This document shows, in pieces, positions 52,125 through 62,219 of a DNA stretch of 64,000 bases. Within the stretch, counting starts at the first letter, position 1. Each line of letters opens with the position of its first letter. Made by a program: the position numbers and the translations under genes. The notes under the pieces are model-generated. The model ran no database searches, was not told the origin of the DNA, and was given only the letters and a program-made list of their open reading frames with translations. This stretch comes from an uncultured Granulicella sp. Lineage in GTDB: Bacteria; Acidobacteriota; Terriglobia; Terriglobales; Acidobacteriaceae. Location: contig CAIZFH010000048.1 in the NCBI GenBank assembly GCA_903932155.1, positions 26,748 to 90,747 on the forward strand, read 5' to 3'.

Positions 52125-54761
52125 ATGCGCCGCCTATCTCTTCTTCTCGCTGCTCTCATCGCTCTTCCACTCGCCCTTCATGCCGCGCAGGCTGCCGCTC
52201 CCGCTGCACCCGCCACCGCACCGCAACAGCCTCGCGTGATTCAGCAGTTCACCACCGGCTGGCGGTTTATCCAGGCCGACGCCACGGGCGCGGAGAAGCC
52301 CAGCTTTAATGACGCCTCATGGAAGCCGGTTACGCTGCCGCACGACTGGGCGATCGCCGGCCCACCGACGGAAGATGCGCCATCGCGTGGCGCGGGCGCG
52401 TTTATGCCCACCGGCATTGGCTGGTACCGCAAGACCTTTACGGTTCCCGCGGCGGATGTCAGCCCGACGGCTGCGCGCCGCACCTTCGTCGTCTTCGACG
52501 GAGTGATGGCCAACAGCGACGTCTATCTGAATGGAGAGCTTTTGGGTCATCGTCCTTACGGCTATGTGAGCTTCACCTATGAGCTGACGCCGCACCTGCA
52601 CGCTGGCAACAACGTGATCGCGGTGCGCGTGGACAACTCGCAGCAGCCAGCGTCGCGCTGGTATCCGGGAGCAGGCATCAACCGCCAGGTGCGTCTGGTC
52701 ACCACCAGCGACACCCACATCATTCCCTGGGGCACTTTCGTTACCACGCCCGAGGTTCTGTCCAACTCGGCGACCATCCACGTCCGCACCAGCATAGTCA
52801 ACCAGTCCGCTTCACCCTCGAAGGTCAGTCTCTCCGTCCGCCTTGTCGCTCCCGACGGCCGCACCCTTAAGACCTTCACCTCTTCTGACGCAAGCCTGAC
52901 GGCCCTCAAATCTGCCAGCGTTCTTGTCCTCGCCCCCGGTGCAACCGCTGACCTCAACGCCGAGACCGCTATCTCCAATCCAGACCGCTGGGACATTGGC
53001 CACGGCGCAATGTATACCGTGCATGCCACGCTGCTGCGCGACGGCAAGGCGGTCGATGACGAGGCAGTCCCCTTCGGCATCCGCGAATTTCACTTCGATC
53101 CTGACAAGGGATTCTTTCTCAATGGAGTTCACCATAAGGTGCTCGGTGTTGCCATCCACACGGACGGCGGGGCCATGGGCACAGCGGTGCCGCTGGCGGT
53201 ATGGGAGCGGCGCCTGATCGCGCTGCGCAAGGTTGGCGTCAACGCTATCCGCACCGCGCACAACCCGCCCGCGCCGGAGTTTCTGGACCTGGCCGACCGC
53301 ATGGGTTTCCTGGTGATGGACGAGATGTTCGACTGCTGGACCGTCGCCAAGAACGCGTATGACTATCATCTCTACTTCATGGACTGGTATGTGCGCGACA
53401 CCACGGACAATGTGATGCGCGATCGCAACCATCCCAGTGTCATCCTGTGGTCGGCGGGCAACGAGATTCACGACACGCCGCGTCCGGAGGTTGCCATCCC
53501 CATCCTCAAGACGCTGGTCGCCACCTTCCACAAGAACGATCCCACGCGTCCCGTCACCCAGGCCCTCTTCCGTCCCAACGTGAGCCACGACTATGAAGAC
53601 GGCCTGGCTGACCTGCTGGATGTCGTCGGGCAGAACTATCGTCCTGGAGAGATCATCGCGGCGCACGCGCAGAAGCCTACGCGCGCGGTCATCGGCACGG
53701 AGAACGGGCATAACCGCGATGAGTGGGTATCCATGCGCGACCACCCGGAGTACTCCGGCCAGTTCCTGTGGAGCGGCATCGATTACCTGGGAGAATCGCG
53801 CACCTGGCCGGTCATCGGCTCCGGTTCCGGACTTATCTCCTCTACGGGAGTTCCTCATAAGGATGCCTGGGAGCGCCAGAGTTGGTGGTCCACCACGCCC
53901 ATGGTTGCCATCATGCGACGCACCGCAGCCGAGCGCCCCGCATCCATCGATCCCGGCTATGCCAACGCCACCAGCATCGATCAGTCGGCAGCGCCTTTAG
54001 CTCCCCGTCCAGCCGGTGGCCGTGGTGCAGGTGGTCGCGGAGCCGGTGCCGCAGCCGGTGGTCGCGGAGCAGCCGGAGCAGCCGCCGGTGCAGCGCCAGC
54101 CGAAGCTGCGCCGCGCATGGCAGAGCCGCTGATGGCCGATTGGACTCCGCAAAACCTCGGCCCGCACACCGAGAACGTGGAGATCTACACCAACGCCGAA
54201 GAGGTCGAGCTCTTCCTCAATGGCAAGTCGCTGGGAATACAGAAGCAGCACCCCGATGCCGCAGCCATCACCTTCCAGGTTCCGTTTGAGCCGGGAACAC
54301 TGAAGGCAGTTGCGCGCAGTGGTGCCACCATCGTTGCCACCGGCGAACTGAAGACAGCGGGCAAGCCGGCGCGCATCGTCTTTACCGCGGATTCACCGGA
54401 CAAACCCCTTACTCCCGACTGGAACGATGTCCGCTACGTCAGCGCAACGCTGGTGGATGCAAACGGAACCAGGATTCCTGACTCCAAGACCGAGGTCAAG
54501 TTCGCAGCCACTGGAGCGGCGTCTATTATCGCCGTGGACAGTGACAACATGGCGGATCACGAATCGTTTCTGGGGACACAACGCAAACTCTACGAGGGCA
54601 CTGCGGTTGCCATCCTGCGCGCCACAGGCACGGCGGGCCAGATCAAGGTCACTGCCACCGCGGAAGGCGTTCCGCCTGCAACCCTCACCCTGTCAGTCGC
54701 GCCCATCGACAAAGAGGATCCCGCCATCGCGAAGACCTCCGAGACAGGACGAGGCTTCTAG
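52125..54761 (+). CDS. secreted GH2 beta-galactosidase-like glycoside hydrolase
   Basis: 878 residues with signal peptide MRRLSLLLAALIALPLALHA. It has a sugar-binding jelly-roll (TTGWRFIQADATGAEKPSFND, LPHDWAIAG), an Ig-like domain and a GH2 TIM barrel. The proton donor is in SAGNEIHDT and the nucleophile in GTENGHNRDEW. The C-terminal region has DUF4982-like and Ig-like domains (VEIYTNAEEVELFLNGKSLG). Between barrel and C-terminus is an Ala/Gly/Arg low-complexity linker (AGGRGAGGRGAGAAAGG). Start ATG at 52125 with AGAGGA upstream. The exact sugar is unknown; with PL22 next door, pectin side-chain galactan or related plant glycans are plausible. Confidence 0.88.
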   Translation: MRRLSLLLAALIALPLALHAAQAAAPAAPATAPQQPRVIQQFTTGWRFIQADATGAEKPSFNDASWKPVTLPHDWAIAGPPTEDAPSRGAGAFMPTGIGWYRKTFTVPAADVSPTAARRTFVVFDGVMANSDVYLNGELLGHRPYGYVSFTYELTPHLHAGNNVIAVRVDNSQQPASRWYPGAGINRQVRLVTTSDTHIIPWGTFVTTPEVLSNSATIHVRTSIVNQSASPSKVSLSVRLVAPDGRTLKTFTSSDASLTALKSASVLVLAPGATADLNAETAISNPDRWDIGHGAMYTVHATLLRDGKAVDDEAVPFGIREFHFDPDKGFFLNGVHHKVLGVAIHTDGGAMGTAVPLAVWERRLIALRKVGVNAIRTAHNPPAPEFLDLADRMGFLVMDEMFDCWTVAKNAYDYHLYFMDWYVRDTTDNVMRDRNHPSVILWSAGNEIHDTPRPEVAIPILKTLVATFHKNDPTRPVTQALFRPNVSHDYEDGLADLLDVVGQNYRPGEIIAAHAQKPTRAVIGTENGHNRDEWVSMRDHPEYSGQFLWSGIDYLGESRTWPVIGSGSGLISSTGVPHKDAWERQSWWSTTPMVAIMRRTAAERPASIDPGYANATSIDQSAAPLAPRPAGGRGAGGRGAGAAAGGRGAAGAAAGAAPAEAAPRMAEPLMADWTPQNLGPHTENVEIYTNAEEVELFLNGKSLGIQKQHPDAAAITFQVPFEPGTLKAVARSGATIVATGELKTAGKPARIVFTADSPDKPLTPDWNDVRYVSATLVDANGTRIPDSKTEVKFAATGAASIIAVDSDNMADHESFLGTQRKLYEGTAVAILRATGTAGQIKVTATAEGVPPATLTLSVAPIDKEDPAIAKTSETGRGF

Positions 54762-54786
54762 AGCGAAACCTGCATCTTAACAGAAC

Positions 54787-54825
54787 GGCCTCATCTCTCT
54801 TAACGAGACGTGGGGCCTTCTTTTG
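54787..54825 (+). terminator. rho-independent terminator after the GH2 gene
   Basis: GGCCTCATCTC pairs imperfectly with GAGACGTGGGGCC, followed by TTCTTTTG. It lies 26 bases after the GH2 stop codon and before the DUF4139 promoter region. Confidence 0.6.
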
Positions 54826-54970
54826 TCGCCGATTAAATTATTTTCAGGGAACTAATCTTTGCCGAGCGGGGTCTATCATTGCAGGCTGAAACCTGCGCGG
54901 AGTTTCCTGTGCGGTTTTCTATACAGTCCCCACGCAGTGAGGCCTCGTCTCTTGGGAAGGAACAAACAGA

Positions 54971-57280
54971 ATGCGCAAGGCAATCGGCTACTCATCTCTG
55001 CTTTTACTTGCATTCGCTCTGACTGCAACCGCGCAGCAACCGGACGCAAAGCCTGCCGCGAAGACGAACGCGAAACCGGCAGTCGCGCGCATGGCGGCGG
55101 CGGCTTCGACCCAGCTTCCGGTCACGCGGGTGTCGCTGTACAAGAACGGCGTGGGATTCTTTGAACACGCGGGGCGCGTCACCGGCGACCAGTCCGTTAC
55201 CATCGACTTCACCACAGCGCAGCTGAACGATGTGCTGCAGTCGTTGACCGCCATAGACCTGAACGGCGGGCGGATCGCGGGCGCGGGCTACAACTCCACC
55301 ACGCCGCTGGAGCAGCAGTTGAAGGCGCTGCCGCTGGCACTGGGCGAAGACGCCTCGGCGGTCGACTTCTACAATGCCATCCGTGGCGCGCGGGTGGAGG
55401 TGCGGTCCGGCACGGCCACATACAGTGGGCGGCTGTTGAATATCGAGGAGGTCAATACTCCCGAGGGCGACAACAAGCCCGCGTTGGAGAAGCGCATGAT
55501 AACGGTGATCGGCGAGGGCGGCGAGGTACATACCGTGGAACTCACACCCGCGACCTCGGTCACACTGTTGGACACCGACCTGCATCAGGACGTGACGCGC
55601 TACCTCGAACTGCTGGCCAGCACATGCAACCAGGGACTGCGCCATCTGACGCTGCAGGACAACGGCACCGGCACGCGCGAGCTGAAAGTCAGCTACCTCA
55701 GCGAGGTGCCGATCTGGAAGTCTACCTACCGTATTCTCTTCACCGAGCCAAAGGCGGGGACGGCTTCCACTCCGCAGACGGCGACGTTGCAGGGTTGGTC
55801 GGTGGTGGACAATACGACGGGTGCGGACTGGATCAACGTGCAGCTCTCGCTGATTGCGGGTGCGCCGCAGAGCTTTATTCAGCCGCTCTCGGTGCCGTAC
55901 TACTCGCGGCGGCCGGAGATTGGGCTGCCGCAAGAGGCACAGCTCACTCCACAGACGCATGAGAGCGGGGAAGCTGTTGCCCCACCACCACCGGCTCCTG
56001 CTAGAACCGCAGGCGTTGCGGGCATGCAAGGCATGGGCTACGGTAGTGGTTCAGGCATGGGGGGTGGCGTGGCTGGCGGTGTCGCCCGCAACGCGACCAA
56101 CAGCGATACAACTGCTGGCTCCAGCGGCATCTACGGCGGCACAGGCCAAAACAACCAGAACGCAATGTACATCGAAGGCGCTCCGGTCTCTTTGAATGGC
56201 AGCGCGCGCGATCCAACCGCCTTTCAATATCTAATGCCTGGTGTGCCTACTGAGCAATCCGCTGCGAACTCCATCGCTCCCAAATCCACGACGGCTGCCT
56301 TCGACGACTACTTTGCATACAACCTCACTGAGCCGATTACGATTCGCAAGAACGAGTCGGCGCTGGTGCCGATCCTGCAGACCAAGATCGATGCAGAGCG
56401 GGTGACATTGTGGTCACGCCAGCAGCCCACACCGCTGCGCGCTCTCTGGATCACCAACACATCGAAGCTGACGTTGGACCGCGGCTCGTTCACCATTGTG
56501 GAGGACGGGAACTTCGGCGGCGAGGGCCTGCTCGATCCAATCCATCCCGACGAGAAGCGGCTGCTCTCGTATGCGGTCGATCAGGCAGTGCGCGTGAGTA
56601 CCGAGGAGCTACACGACAATACGCAGGCGACCGCAGTAACCGCCTCCGAGGGGGTGCTTACAATACGCCATATGCAGACTGCGGAGATCACCTATGTGGT
56701 GCATAACGCGGCCACGGACGGGCGCACGGTGGTAATCGAGCACCCGATCCGGCTGGGCTATACGCTGGACAACGGCAGCGGCACTAACAAGGACCCCAAG
56801 CCGGAGGAGACTACGCCCACCGCCTATCGTTTCCGCGTGATGGCGGCGGCGGGCGAGACGGCGCGGCTACACGTCGGCGAGCGACATCTGGGTTACGTCA
56901 GATACGCGCTCACCAACTTCAATGACAGTACCCTCACGCTCATCTTCAATCAGACAAACAACAACGCGGCGATCAAGCAGGCACTACAGCCAATTCTGGA
57001 CGCGCGACGGCATATGGCCGACATGCAGACGGCCGTGGACAAGGCCAATGCGCGCATAAACACGCTTCGTTCGGACGAGGATCGCCAGCGGGCCAACGTC
57101 ACTGCACTGGCCACTGCGGACAAGATCTCGCGAGATCGGTTTGTGCATGATCTGAACGCGACCGAGGATCAGATCGCGGGCGCGCAGAAGGAGCTGACCG
57201 CAGCGCAGGCCAACCTGCAGGCTGCCAAAGACGACCTGGCGAATAAGATCGCGTCGTTGCAGATCGACCAGACGCTATGA
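54971..57280 (+). CDS. secreted DUF4139-domain protein
   Basis: 769 residues with signal peptide MRKAIGYSSLLLLAFALTATA-QQ. The N-terminal part has RVSLYKNGVGFFEHAGRV, typical of the DUF4140/DUF4139 layout. The core has ELKVSYLSEVPIWKSTYRILF and GWSVVDNTTGADWINVQLSLIAGAPQSF, strong DUF4139 motifs. A Gly/Ser-rich linker (YGSGSGMGGGVAGGVA) lies in the middle and a coiled coil (DMQTAVDKANARINTLRSDEDRQ) near the C-terminus. Function unknown; it is probably a surface or periplasmic scaffold. AAGGA lies about 9 nt before the ATG. Confidence 0.85.
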   Translation: MRKAIGYSSLLLLAFALTATAQQPDAKPAAKTNAKPAVARMAAAASTQLPVTRVSLYKNGVGFFEHAGRVTGDQSVTIDFTTAQLNDVLQSLTAIDLNGGRIAGAGYNSTTPLEQQLKALPLALGEDASAVDFYNAIRGARVEVRSGTATYSGRLLNIEEVNTPEGDNKPALEKRMITVIGEGGEVHTVELTPATSVTLLDTDLHQDVTRYLELLASTCNQGLRHLTLQDNGTGTRELKVSYLSEVPIWKSTYRILFTEPKAGTASTPQTATLQGWSVVDNTTGADWINVQLSLIAGAPQSFIQPLSVPYYSRRPEIGLPQEAQLTPQTHESGEAVAPPPPAPARTAGVAGMQGMGYGSGSGMGGGVAGGVARNATNSDTTAGSSGIYGGTGQNNQNAMYIEGAPVSLNGSARDPTAFQYLMPGVPTEQSAANSIAPKSTTAAFDDYFAYNLTEPITIRKNESALVPILQTKIDAERVTLWSRQQPTPLRALWITNTSKLTLDRGSFTIVEDGNFGGEGLLDPIHPDEKRLLSYAVDQAVRVSTEELHDNTQATAVTASEGVLTIRHMQTAEITYVVHNAATDGRTVVIEHPIRLGYTLDNGSGTNKDPKPEETTPTAYRFRVMAAAGETARLHVGERHLGYVRYALTNFNDSTLTLIFNQTNNNAAIKQALQPILDARRHMADMQTAVDKANARINTLRSDEDRQRANVTALATADKISRDRFVHDLNATEDQIAGAQKELTAAQANLQAAKDDLANKIASLQIDQTL

Positions 57281-57288
57281 CGCGTTGA

Positions 57289-58458
57289 CTACGGCGTTGC
57301 GTCTGGCTTTGCCGTGGCAGCTGGAGCGACGCGCGGATAGTAGCCGCTGCGGGTGCGCACGGTGAGTTTGCCGTAGTTCTTGTCCTTTGCCTCGACGCGG
57401 ACCACGCGGTAACCGCCGAGTTCGGGCGGCTTGGTGGAGTGGTAGGCAATGGTGTACTGGGTGCGAATGTCGTTGGCCACCTCTTTGGTGATGCCATCCA
57501 CTTCTTTCACCGACTTGGGAAAGTAGGCGACGCCTCCGGTCTGTTCGGCGAGTGTCTCCAGTACGCGGCGAGCGTGGCGCGACTCGGTCTTGTTCGTGTC
57601 GTCGCCGAAGAGCAGGCCGATGCAGTAGACCACCGGGCCGTCGAAGTCCTGAATGCGGCGTATGGCAGCTTCAAGGGTGGCGCTGGACGCGTTGTCTTCG
57701 CCGTCGGTGATCACCAGCAGCACCTGCTTGGGGTGCTTGGCATTCTTGGAGAGGTAGTCGGCGGAGGCCACCAGCGCATCGTAGATTGCGGTGCCGCCGG
57801 AGGATTTGATGTAGCTCAGCCCCTGCTGTAGCTTGTCGATGTTGTTGGTGAAGTCCTGATCAATGAAGGCCTCCCAGGAGAAGTCGACCAGGAAGGCCTC
57901 GTCCTCCGGGTTGGAGAGTTTGACCAGGTCGAGCGAAGCCGCATCCACGGCGACGCGTTTGTCGTACATGGAGCCGGAGCTATCGATGAGGATGCCGAGG
58001 GATACGGGCAGGTCCTCGTGGCGGAAGCTGTTGATGGTCTGCGGGGCGTTGTCCTCGAAGATGCGGAAGGCATCCTTGTCCAGGGTCTGCACGCTGCGTC
58101 CAGAGCTATCCAGCGCGGTGACGTTGAGGCGAACCTCGTATGCGTTCTGGCGTAGGGTAAAGGTACCTTCGGTGCCACGTTCGATGGGATTGAGGGGAGT
58201 GCCTTGCTGGCTGTCAGCGGGCTGCGGCGAAGTTGCTTCTGCGGGCGCGGCAGGCTGTGCGGGGGCCACGCCGGGCGAAGACTGCCCCGGCGCGGGTGCT
58301 GCCTCAGGCGAAGACTGGGCCGGCGCAGGTACGGGCTGCGTTGTCGCAGGCTGCTGGGCGCGGGCGATGGGAGCGCAGAGGGTCAGTGACAGGAGCACTG
58401 CGGCGAAGAGTCCCTTGGATACACCTGGAAGCATGTTTTCTCTATTGCGAAGGCGCAT
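57289..58458 (-). CDS. secreted VWA-domain protein (acidobacterial VWFA type) 1
   Basis: 389 residues. A signal peptide is followed by a Pro/Ala/Gln-rich linker, then an Ig-like lead-in (FTLRQNAYEVRLNVTALDSSGRSV) and a von Willebrand A domain with MIDAS motif LIDSSGSMYDKR and LVITDGEDNAS. The TIGR03436-like ending VVRVEAKDKNYGKLTVRTRSGYYP is characteristic of a family expanded in Acidobacteria. The ATG at 58458 has GAGGG upstream and overlaps the neighbour's 3' end by 17 nt; 58434 is an alternative. Function unknown; metal-dependent protein binding is likely. Confidence 0.85.
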   Translation of the reverse strand: MRLRNRENMLPGVSKGLFAAVLLSLTLCAPIARAQQPATTQPVPAPAQSSPEAAPAPGQSSPGVAPAQPAAPAEATSPQPADSQQGTPLNPIERGTEGTFTLRQNAYEVRLNVTALDSSGRSVQTLDKDAFRIFEDNAPQTINSFRHEDLPVSLGILIDSSGSMYDKRVAVDAASLDLVKLSNPEDEAFLVDFSWEAFIDQDFTNNIDKLQQGLSYIKSSGGTAIYDALVASADYLSKNAKHPKQVLLVITDGEDNASSATLEAAIRRIQDFDGPVVYCIGLLFGDDTNKTESRHARRVLETLAEQTGGVAYFPKSVKEVDGITKEVANDIRTQYTIAYHSTKPPELGGYRVVRVEAKDKNYGKLTVRTRSGYYPRVAPAATAKPDATP

Positions 58459-59527
58459 AGTATCCCTCGCGGAAGTGCACGGTCAGCAGGGGAAGCCCCG
58501 GCGGAGGTGCAAGTCTCACCTTGAGTTTACGCCAGCTTCCGTCGCGCTTCACCTCGCTGGGGGTATAGCCCAGAACGTACTCATTTCGCAGCTCGGCGGA
58601 GATGCGTGTTGCAATGTCCTGTAGGGCGGCGGTGTCTCCGCCGACGTTGAAGAGTCGGCCCCCGGTGCTCTCGCACATCTCCTTCAGCAGCTCCGGCCCC
58701 ATTTGTTCCTCCGTACTGGATGCGTAGCTGTCGAAGATGCCGATGGAGTAGACCTGAACGCCGCTCTCGCGCACCACATGTTCCAGTTCGCTCTCGGTAT
58801 AGCGGCTACGGTTGTCACCACCGTCGGAGATGATCAACAGGGCCTTGCGGTCGTACCTGGCCTGGCGCAGGTGGTCGATGCCCAGGTACACGGCGTCGAT
58901 CAGCGCGGTGCGGTTCTCCGGCTTCAGCATCACCATACGTGCCTCCACGTCGTCGGGGTCGGAGGTGTAATCCACAATGATCGAAGGCCGGTCGTTGAAG
59001 CCCACCACGAAGAACTCGTCCTGCGGGTTGGAGGTGCGCAGGAACTCGGTGAGCGCCTTGCGCGCGCGCACAAACTTGGTCGCCATGCTTCCGCTCAGGT
59101 CGAAGACCACGCCGATGCTAATGGGGGCGTCCTCGCTGGAGAAGTACCGGATGGTCTGGAGGATATTGTTGTCAGTGAGGACGAAGTTTTCTTTTTCCAA
59201 GCCTGTGACCAGCCGGTTGATAGGGTCGGTTACGGTCGCCGGCACCCGGACCAGATTGACGTCGACGCGCAGGCGTGCGTCGCGCATGGTGCCCGCAACC
59301 GTTCCACTCGCCCCTCGATCCACGATTGGCTTCTGGGTTTCGGAATCGGGATCGTGAGATTTTGCCGGAGGCGGAGGCGCGGGCGTCTGCACGTTATCCA
59401 GCGGGTTCTCCTGGGCGCGACAGGCGGCGGACGGACCCAGCGCAAACCCTGCCAGACACACGATAAGGGCTGCGTACGCACGCCACGCACGCCCAGTTCT
59501 GCCCGGCCTGTCTACCCCAATCCGCAT
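58442..59527 (-). CDS. secreted VWA-domain protein (acidobacterial VWFA type) 2
   Basis: 361 residues, a paralogue of the next gene on the same strand. It has a signal peptide (AYAALIVCLAGFALGPSAACRA-QE), VDVNLVRVPATVTDPINRLVTGL, a MIDAS motif VFDLSGSMATK, and the ending LKVRLAPPPGLPLLTVHFREGYY. The ATG at 59527 has GAGG 6 nt upstream; an in-frame ATG at 59539 lies just before it. The stop lies inside the start region of the second VWA gene, so they are translationally coupled, possibly forming a heteromeric surface complex. Confidence 0.85.
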   Translation of the reverse strand: MRIGVDRPGRTGRAWRAYAALIVCLAGFALGPSAACRAQENPLDNVQTPAPPPPAKSHDPDSETQKPIVDRGASGTVAGTMRDARLRVDVNLVRVPATVTDPINRLVTGLEKENFVLTDNNILQTIRYFSSEDAPISIGVVFDLSGSMATKFVRARKALTEFLRTSNPQDEFFVVGFNDRPSIIVDYTSDPDDVEARMVMLKPENRTALIDAVYLGIDHLRQARYDRKALLIISDGGDNRSRYTESELEHVVRESGVQVYSIGIFDSYASSTEEQMGPELLKEMCESTGGRLFNVGGDTAALQDIATRISAELRNEYVLGYTPSEVKRDGSWRKLKVRLAPPPGLPLLTVHFREGYYAPSQ

Positions 59528-59714
59528 CGTCAACCTCATGCCACTTGCGTGTCTTCTATCATCTCGCAGATCAACTCATCTTGTTAGATGTTGTCGCTCC
59601 AGAATGGGATGATGAGGCATTGGCGGCGGCGTGGGTCCAGGAACAGCGGCGGAGCCCTCCGGCTCCCCGTACAATCGAGGTCAGACCACATTTCGAGGAG
59701 CAAAGAGACCCTGC

Positions 59715-61100
59715 ATGGCCCGCATCTATCCCTTTCGCGCACTTCGCTACGACACCTCCCGCGTCCAGATGGAGGACGTGGTTACCCAGCCCTACGACAA
59801 GATCACGCCTGAAATGCAGCAGCACTACTACGAGGCAAGCCCCTACAACCTGATTCGCGTAATTCTGGGCAAGCATGAGCCGGACGATACCGAGGCCCAG
59901 GATTTTCTGCCCGCCGGCGAGCAGGCCCACAATGTGTACTCACGAGCGGCGGAATCGCTGCGCCAGTGGCGCAAAGAGGGGATTCTGGCCGAAGAGGCAG
60001 AGCCTGCGCTCTATGGCTACTCGCAGACCTACACCGTGCCGCATACGACTGAAGTACGCGAGCGGCGTGGCTTTATCGCGCTGGGGCATCTGTACGATTA
60101 CGCCGACAAAGTGGTCTACCGGCACGAGCAGACCTTCCCCAAGCACAAGTCGGACCGCCTCGCTCTGTTCAAGGCGACCAGGGCCTACTGCGAGCAGGTC
60201 TATATGCTGTACTCCGACCCGGCATTCACTGCGGAGAAGCTGATCTTTGGATCAGGCAAGGACGGCAAGGACACCCGTCCAGCAGATCTTGCGGTGACGG
60301 ATGAATACGGCGTGGTGCATCGCGTGTGGAAGCTCTCCGACCCCGCGCTCATCAATCCGATCCTGACCGCGATGGCGGACAAGAAGCTGATTATTGCGGA
60401 CGGCCACCACAGATACGAGACCTCGGTGACATACGCGAAGGAGCGGTCGGCGCAGTTGCGATTGCCGCTTGGCGAACCGCTCGACCCGGAGGAGAAGCTG
60501 GGATCGAGTCGCCGTCTGCCTGCTCCGCCGTTTCCAGAGGCGGCGATGATGATGACCTTCGTCAACATGGACGCCCCCGGAATCACGATTCTGCCCACCC
60601 ATCGCGTGGTCTTCGGGCTGAAGGACTTCAAGCCCCCCGAGTTTCTGGCCAGCGTGCAGAAGTTCTTCACCGTGACGCCGCTACAGTCTGCAAATCTGGA
60701 GCCGCTGACAACGGCGGAGGGCACGGCATTTCTGGTGGTCACGCGCGACGGCAACTATCTGTTGCAGTCCAGGCCGGAGGCGGTGAAGGCAGTCCTGGCC
60801 GGTATTCCCGCGCGCCAGGCGCAACTCGACGTGGTGCAACTGCACAGTATTCTGCTGGACCGGATTCTTGGGCTGTCGCAGGAGCGGATCACGCAGCTTG
60901 GCAACGTGCGCTTTATTCGCGAGGCGTCGGAGGCAGTGGAGCAGGTGCGCTCGGGCGAGGCCGACGTTGCCTTCCTCATCAAGCCCATCACGCTGAACCA
61001 GTTACGCGAGGTCTCGCTGGCGGGCGATGTGATGCCCCAGAAATCCACAGACTTTTATCCCAAACTGCTGAGTGGGCTGGCAATCTATGCGCTGGATTGA
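59715..61100 (+). CDS. DUF1015-family protein
   Basis: 461 residues with DUF1015 features: ARIYPFRALRYDTSRVQMEDVVTQPYDKI at the N-terminus, NLIRVILGK, FIALGHLYDYADKVVYRHEQTFPKHKSDRLAL and IIADGHHRYETSVTYAKE, which holds the conserved DGHHRY motif. The family is widespread in bacteria, sometimes annotated as a SpoIVB-like peptidase regulator or kinase-like protein; its function is not settled. Start ATG at 59715 (MARIYPF), where family similarity begins; the open frame extends upstream without homology. Confidence 0.85.
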   Translation: MARIYPFRALRYDTSRVQMEDVVTQPYDKITPEMQQHYYEASPYNLIRVILGKHEPDDTEAQDFLPAGEQAHNVYSRAAESLRQWRKEGILAEEAEPALYGYSQTYTVPHTTEVRERRGFIALGHLYDYADKVVYRHEQTFPKHKSDRLALFKATRAYCEQVYMLYSDPAFTAEKLIFGSGKDGKDTRPADLAVTDEYGVVHRVWKLSDPALINPILTAMADKKLIIADGHHRYETSVTYAKERSAQLRLPLGEPLDPEEKLGSSRRLPAPPFPEAAMMMTFVNMDAPGITILPTHRVVFGLKDFKPPEFLASVQKFFTVTPLQSANLEPLTTAEGTAFLVVTRDGNYLLQSRPEAVKAVLAGIPARQAQLDVVQLHSILLDRILGLSQERITQLGNVRFIREASEAVEQVRSGEADVAFLIKPITLNQLREVSLAGDVMPQKSTDFYPKLLSGLAIYALD

Positions 61101-61151
61101 GGCATCTATTTTGGGCTGGATGGAGTTGTCCTCACTCCTTCGGTCTAAGAT

Positions 61152-62219
61152 TTGTTGGAAGATTATCCGTTGATTGCTTCTCGCAAGTTCGCCGCTGTCG
61201 TCGTCGCCGCATTGGCGGGTGCGGCTGCTGCTGCGTTTTATGTCCGAGCGCAGCCTCAGGGGCAGACCTCCCGCCCCGCGCAGGCGCAGACCGCTGCCAC
61301 ATCGCAGAGGAACCGCAATCTGGTGGTGCTGGACCCGGCGCACGGAGGGCAGGATGCAGGCGCAACCCTGGGCGATCGCATCCTGGAGAAGGACGTAACC
61401 CTTGCAATTGCCGCACGTCTGCGTGCCACGCTTACGGCTGCTGGGTTTACCGTGGTCTCCACACGTGAGGCCGACTCCGCCACACCACTGACCAGCGACC
61501 AGCGCGCGGAGATCGCCAACCGCGCACACGCTCTGGCCTGCCTTGTGATTCATGCCACGGCCAGCGGTTCGGGTCTGCATCTCTATACCTCAACGTTGCA
61601 GCCGATGAATGTGGATTCTGACCAGACATATCCAGGCAACTCTCCAACTGCGTTCGTCGCCGTGCCCTGGGAGATGGCGCAGGCTGCCTCTGTCACTGAG
61701 AGCCTGCGTCTGGCTGGCGATCTGAGAGTAGCACTGGGAAAAGCAAATCTCCCCGCGATTTCTGGGCGGGAGCCGGTGCCGCCCCTGGACAATATGGAGT
61801 GCCCGGCGGTTGCCATCGAGTTGGCTTCGCAGCCGGTTGTGGGCAGTGATGCGACGCCGGTAACGGATGCGAACTATCAGCAGCGAGTGGCGGTCACGCT
61901 GACCACCGTGCTTCAGGTATGGCGCGACCAAATGGGTTCATCGACCGCGATTGCGCCGGCAACTACCAAGGGCGCTACGCGGGCAGCCGATCCAGCGGCG
62001 CAGGCACTGGCCGTGGCACAGGCCGCGCGCGTCGCCGCAGAGGCAGCCGGACGAGAAGTAGCCAAGCGGGCGGCAGCCAGGGCCGCGACAGAAAAATCCC
62101 ACGCTCCTCCCGGTAACCAGGCAGCAGGGCAAGGGCAGTCCAAAGATGACAACGCCGCGCCCGCTAACTCCGCTGCCGATGCAGGCGGCAATCCAGAACA
62201 AACGGGGGGGACGCAATGA
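61152..62219 (+). CDS. N-acetylmuramoyl-L-alanine amidase (Amidase_3)
   Basis: 355 residues, a periplasmic zinc amidase that cleaves the peptide from glycan in murein. A signal segment (FAAVVVAALAGAAAAAF) precedes the catalytic domain with VLDPAHGGQDAGA (first zinc His), ILEKDVTLAIAARL (Glu ligand), CLVIHATASGSG (second His) and AVAIELASQPV (catalytic Glu region). The C-terminal ~90 residues are Ala/Gln-rich and probably disordered. No ATG is available; starts are TTG at 61152, 61155 or 61170, the last with GGAAG 9 nt upstream. It overlaps the GerMN gene by 4 nt. Confidence 0.82.
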   Translation: MLEDYPLIASRKFAAVVVAALAGAAAAAFYVRAQPQGQTSRPAQAQTAATSQRNRNLVVLDPAHGGQDAGATLGDRILEKDVTLAIAARLRATLTAAGFTVVSTREADSATPLTSDQRAEIANRAHALACLVIHATASGSGLHLYTSTLQPMNVDSDQTYPGNSPTAFVAVPWEMAQAASVTESLRLAGDLRVALGKANLPAISGREPVPPLDNMECPAVAIELASQPVVGSDATPVTDANYQQRVAVTLTTVLQVWRDQMGSSTAIAPATTKGATRAADPAAQALAVAQAARVAAEAAGREVAKRAAARAATEKSHAPPGNQAAGQGQSKDDNAAPANSAADAGGNPEQTGGTQ

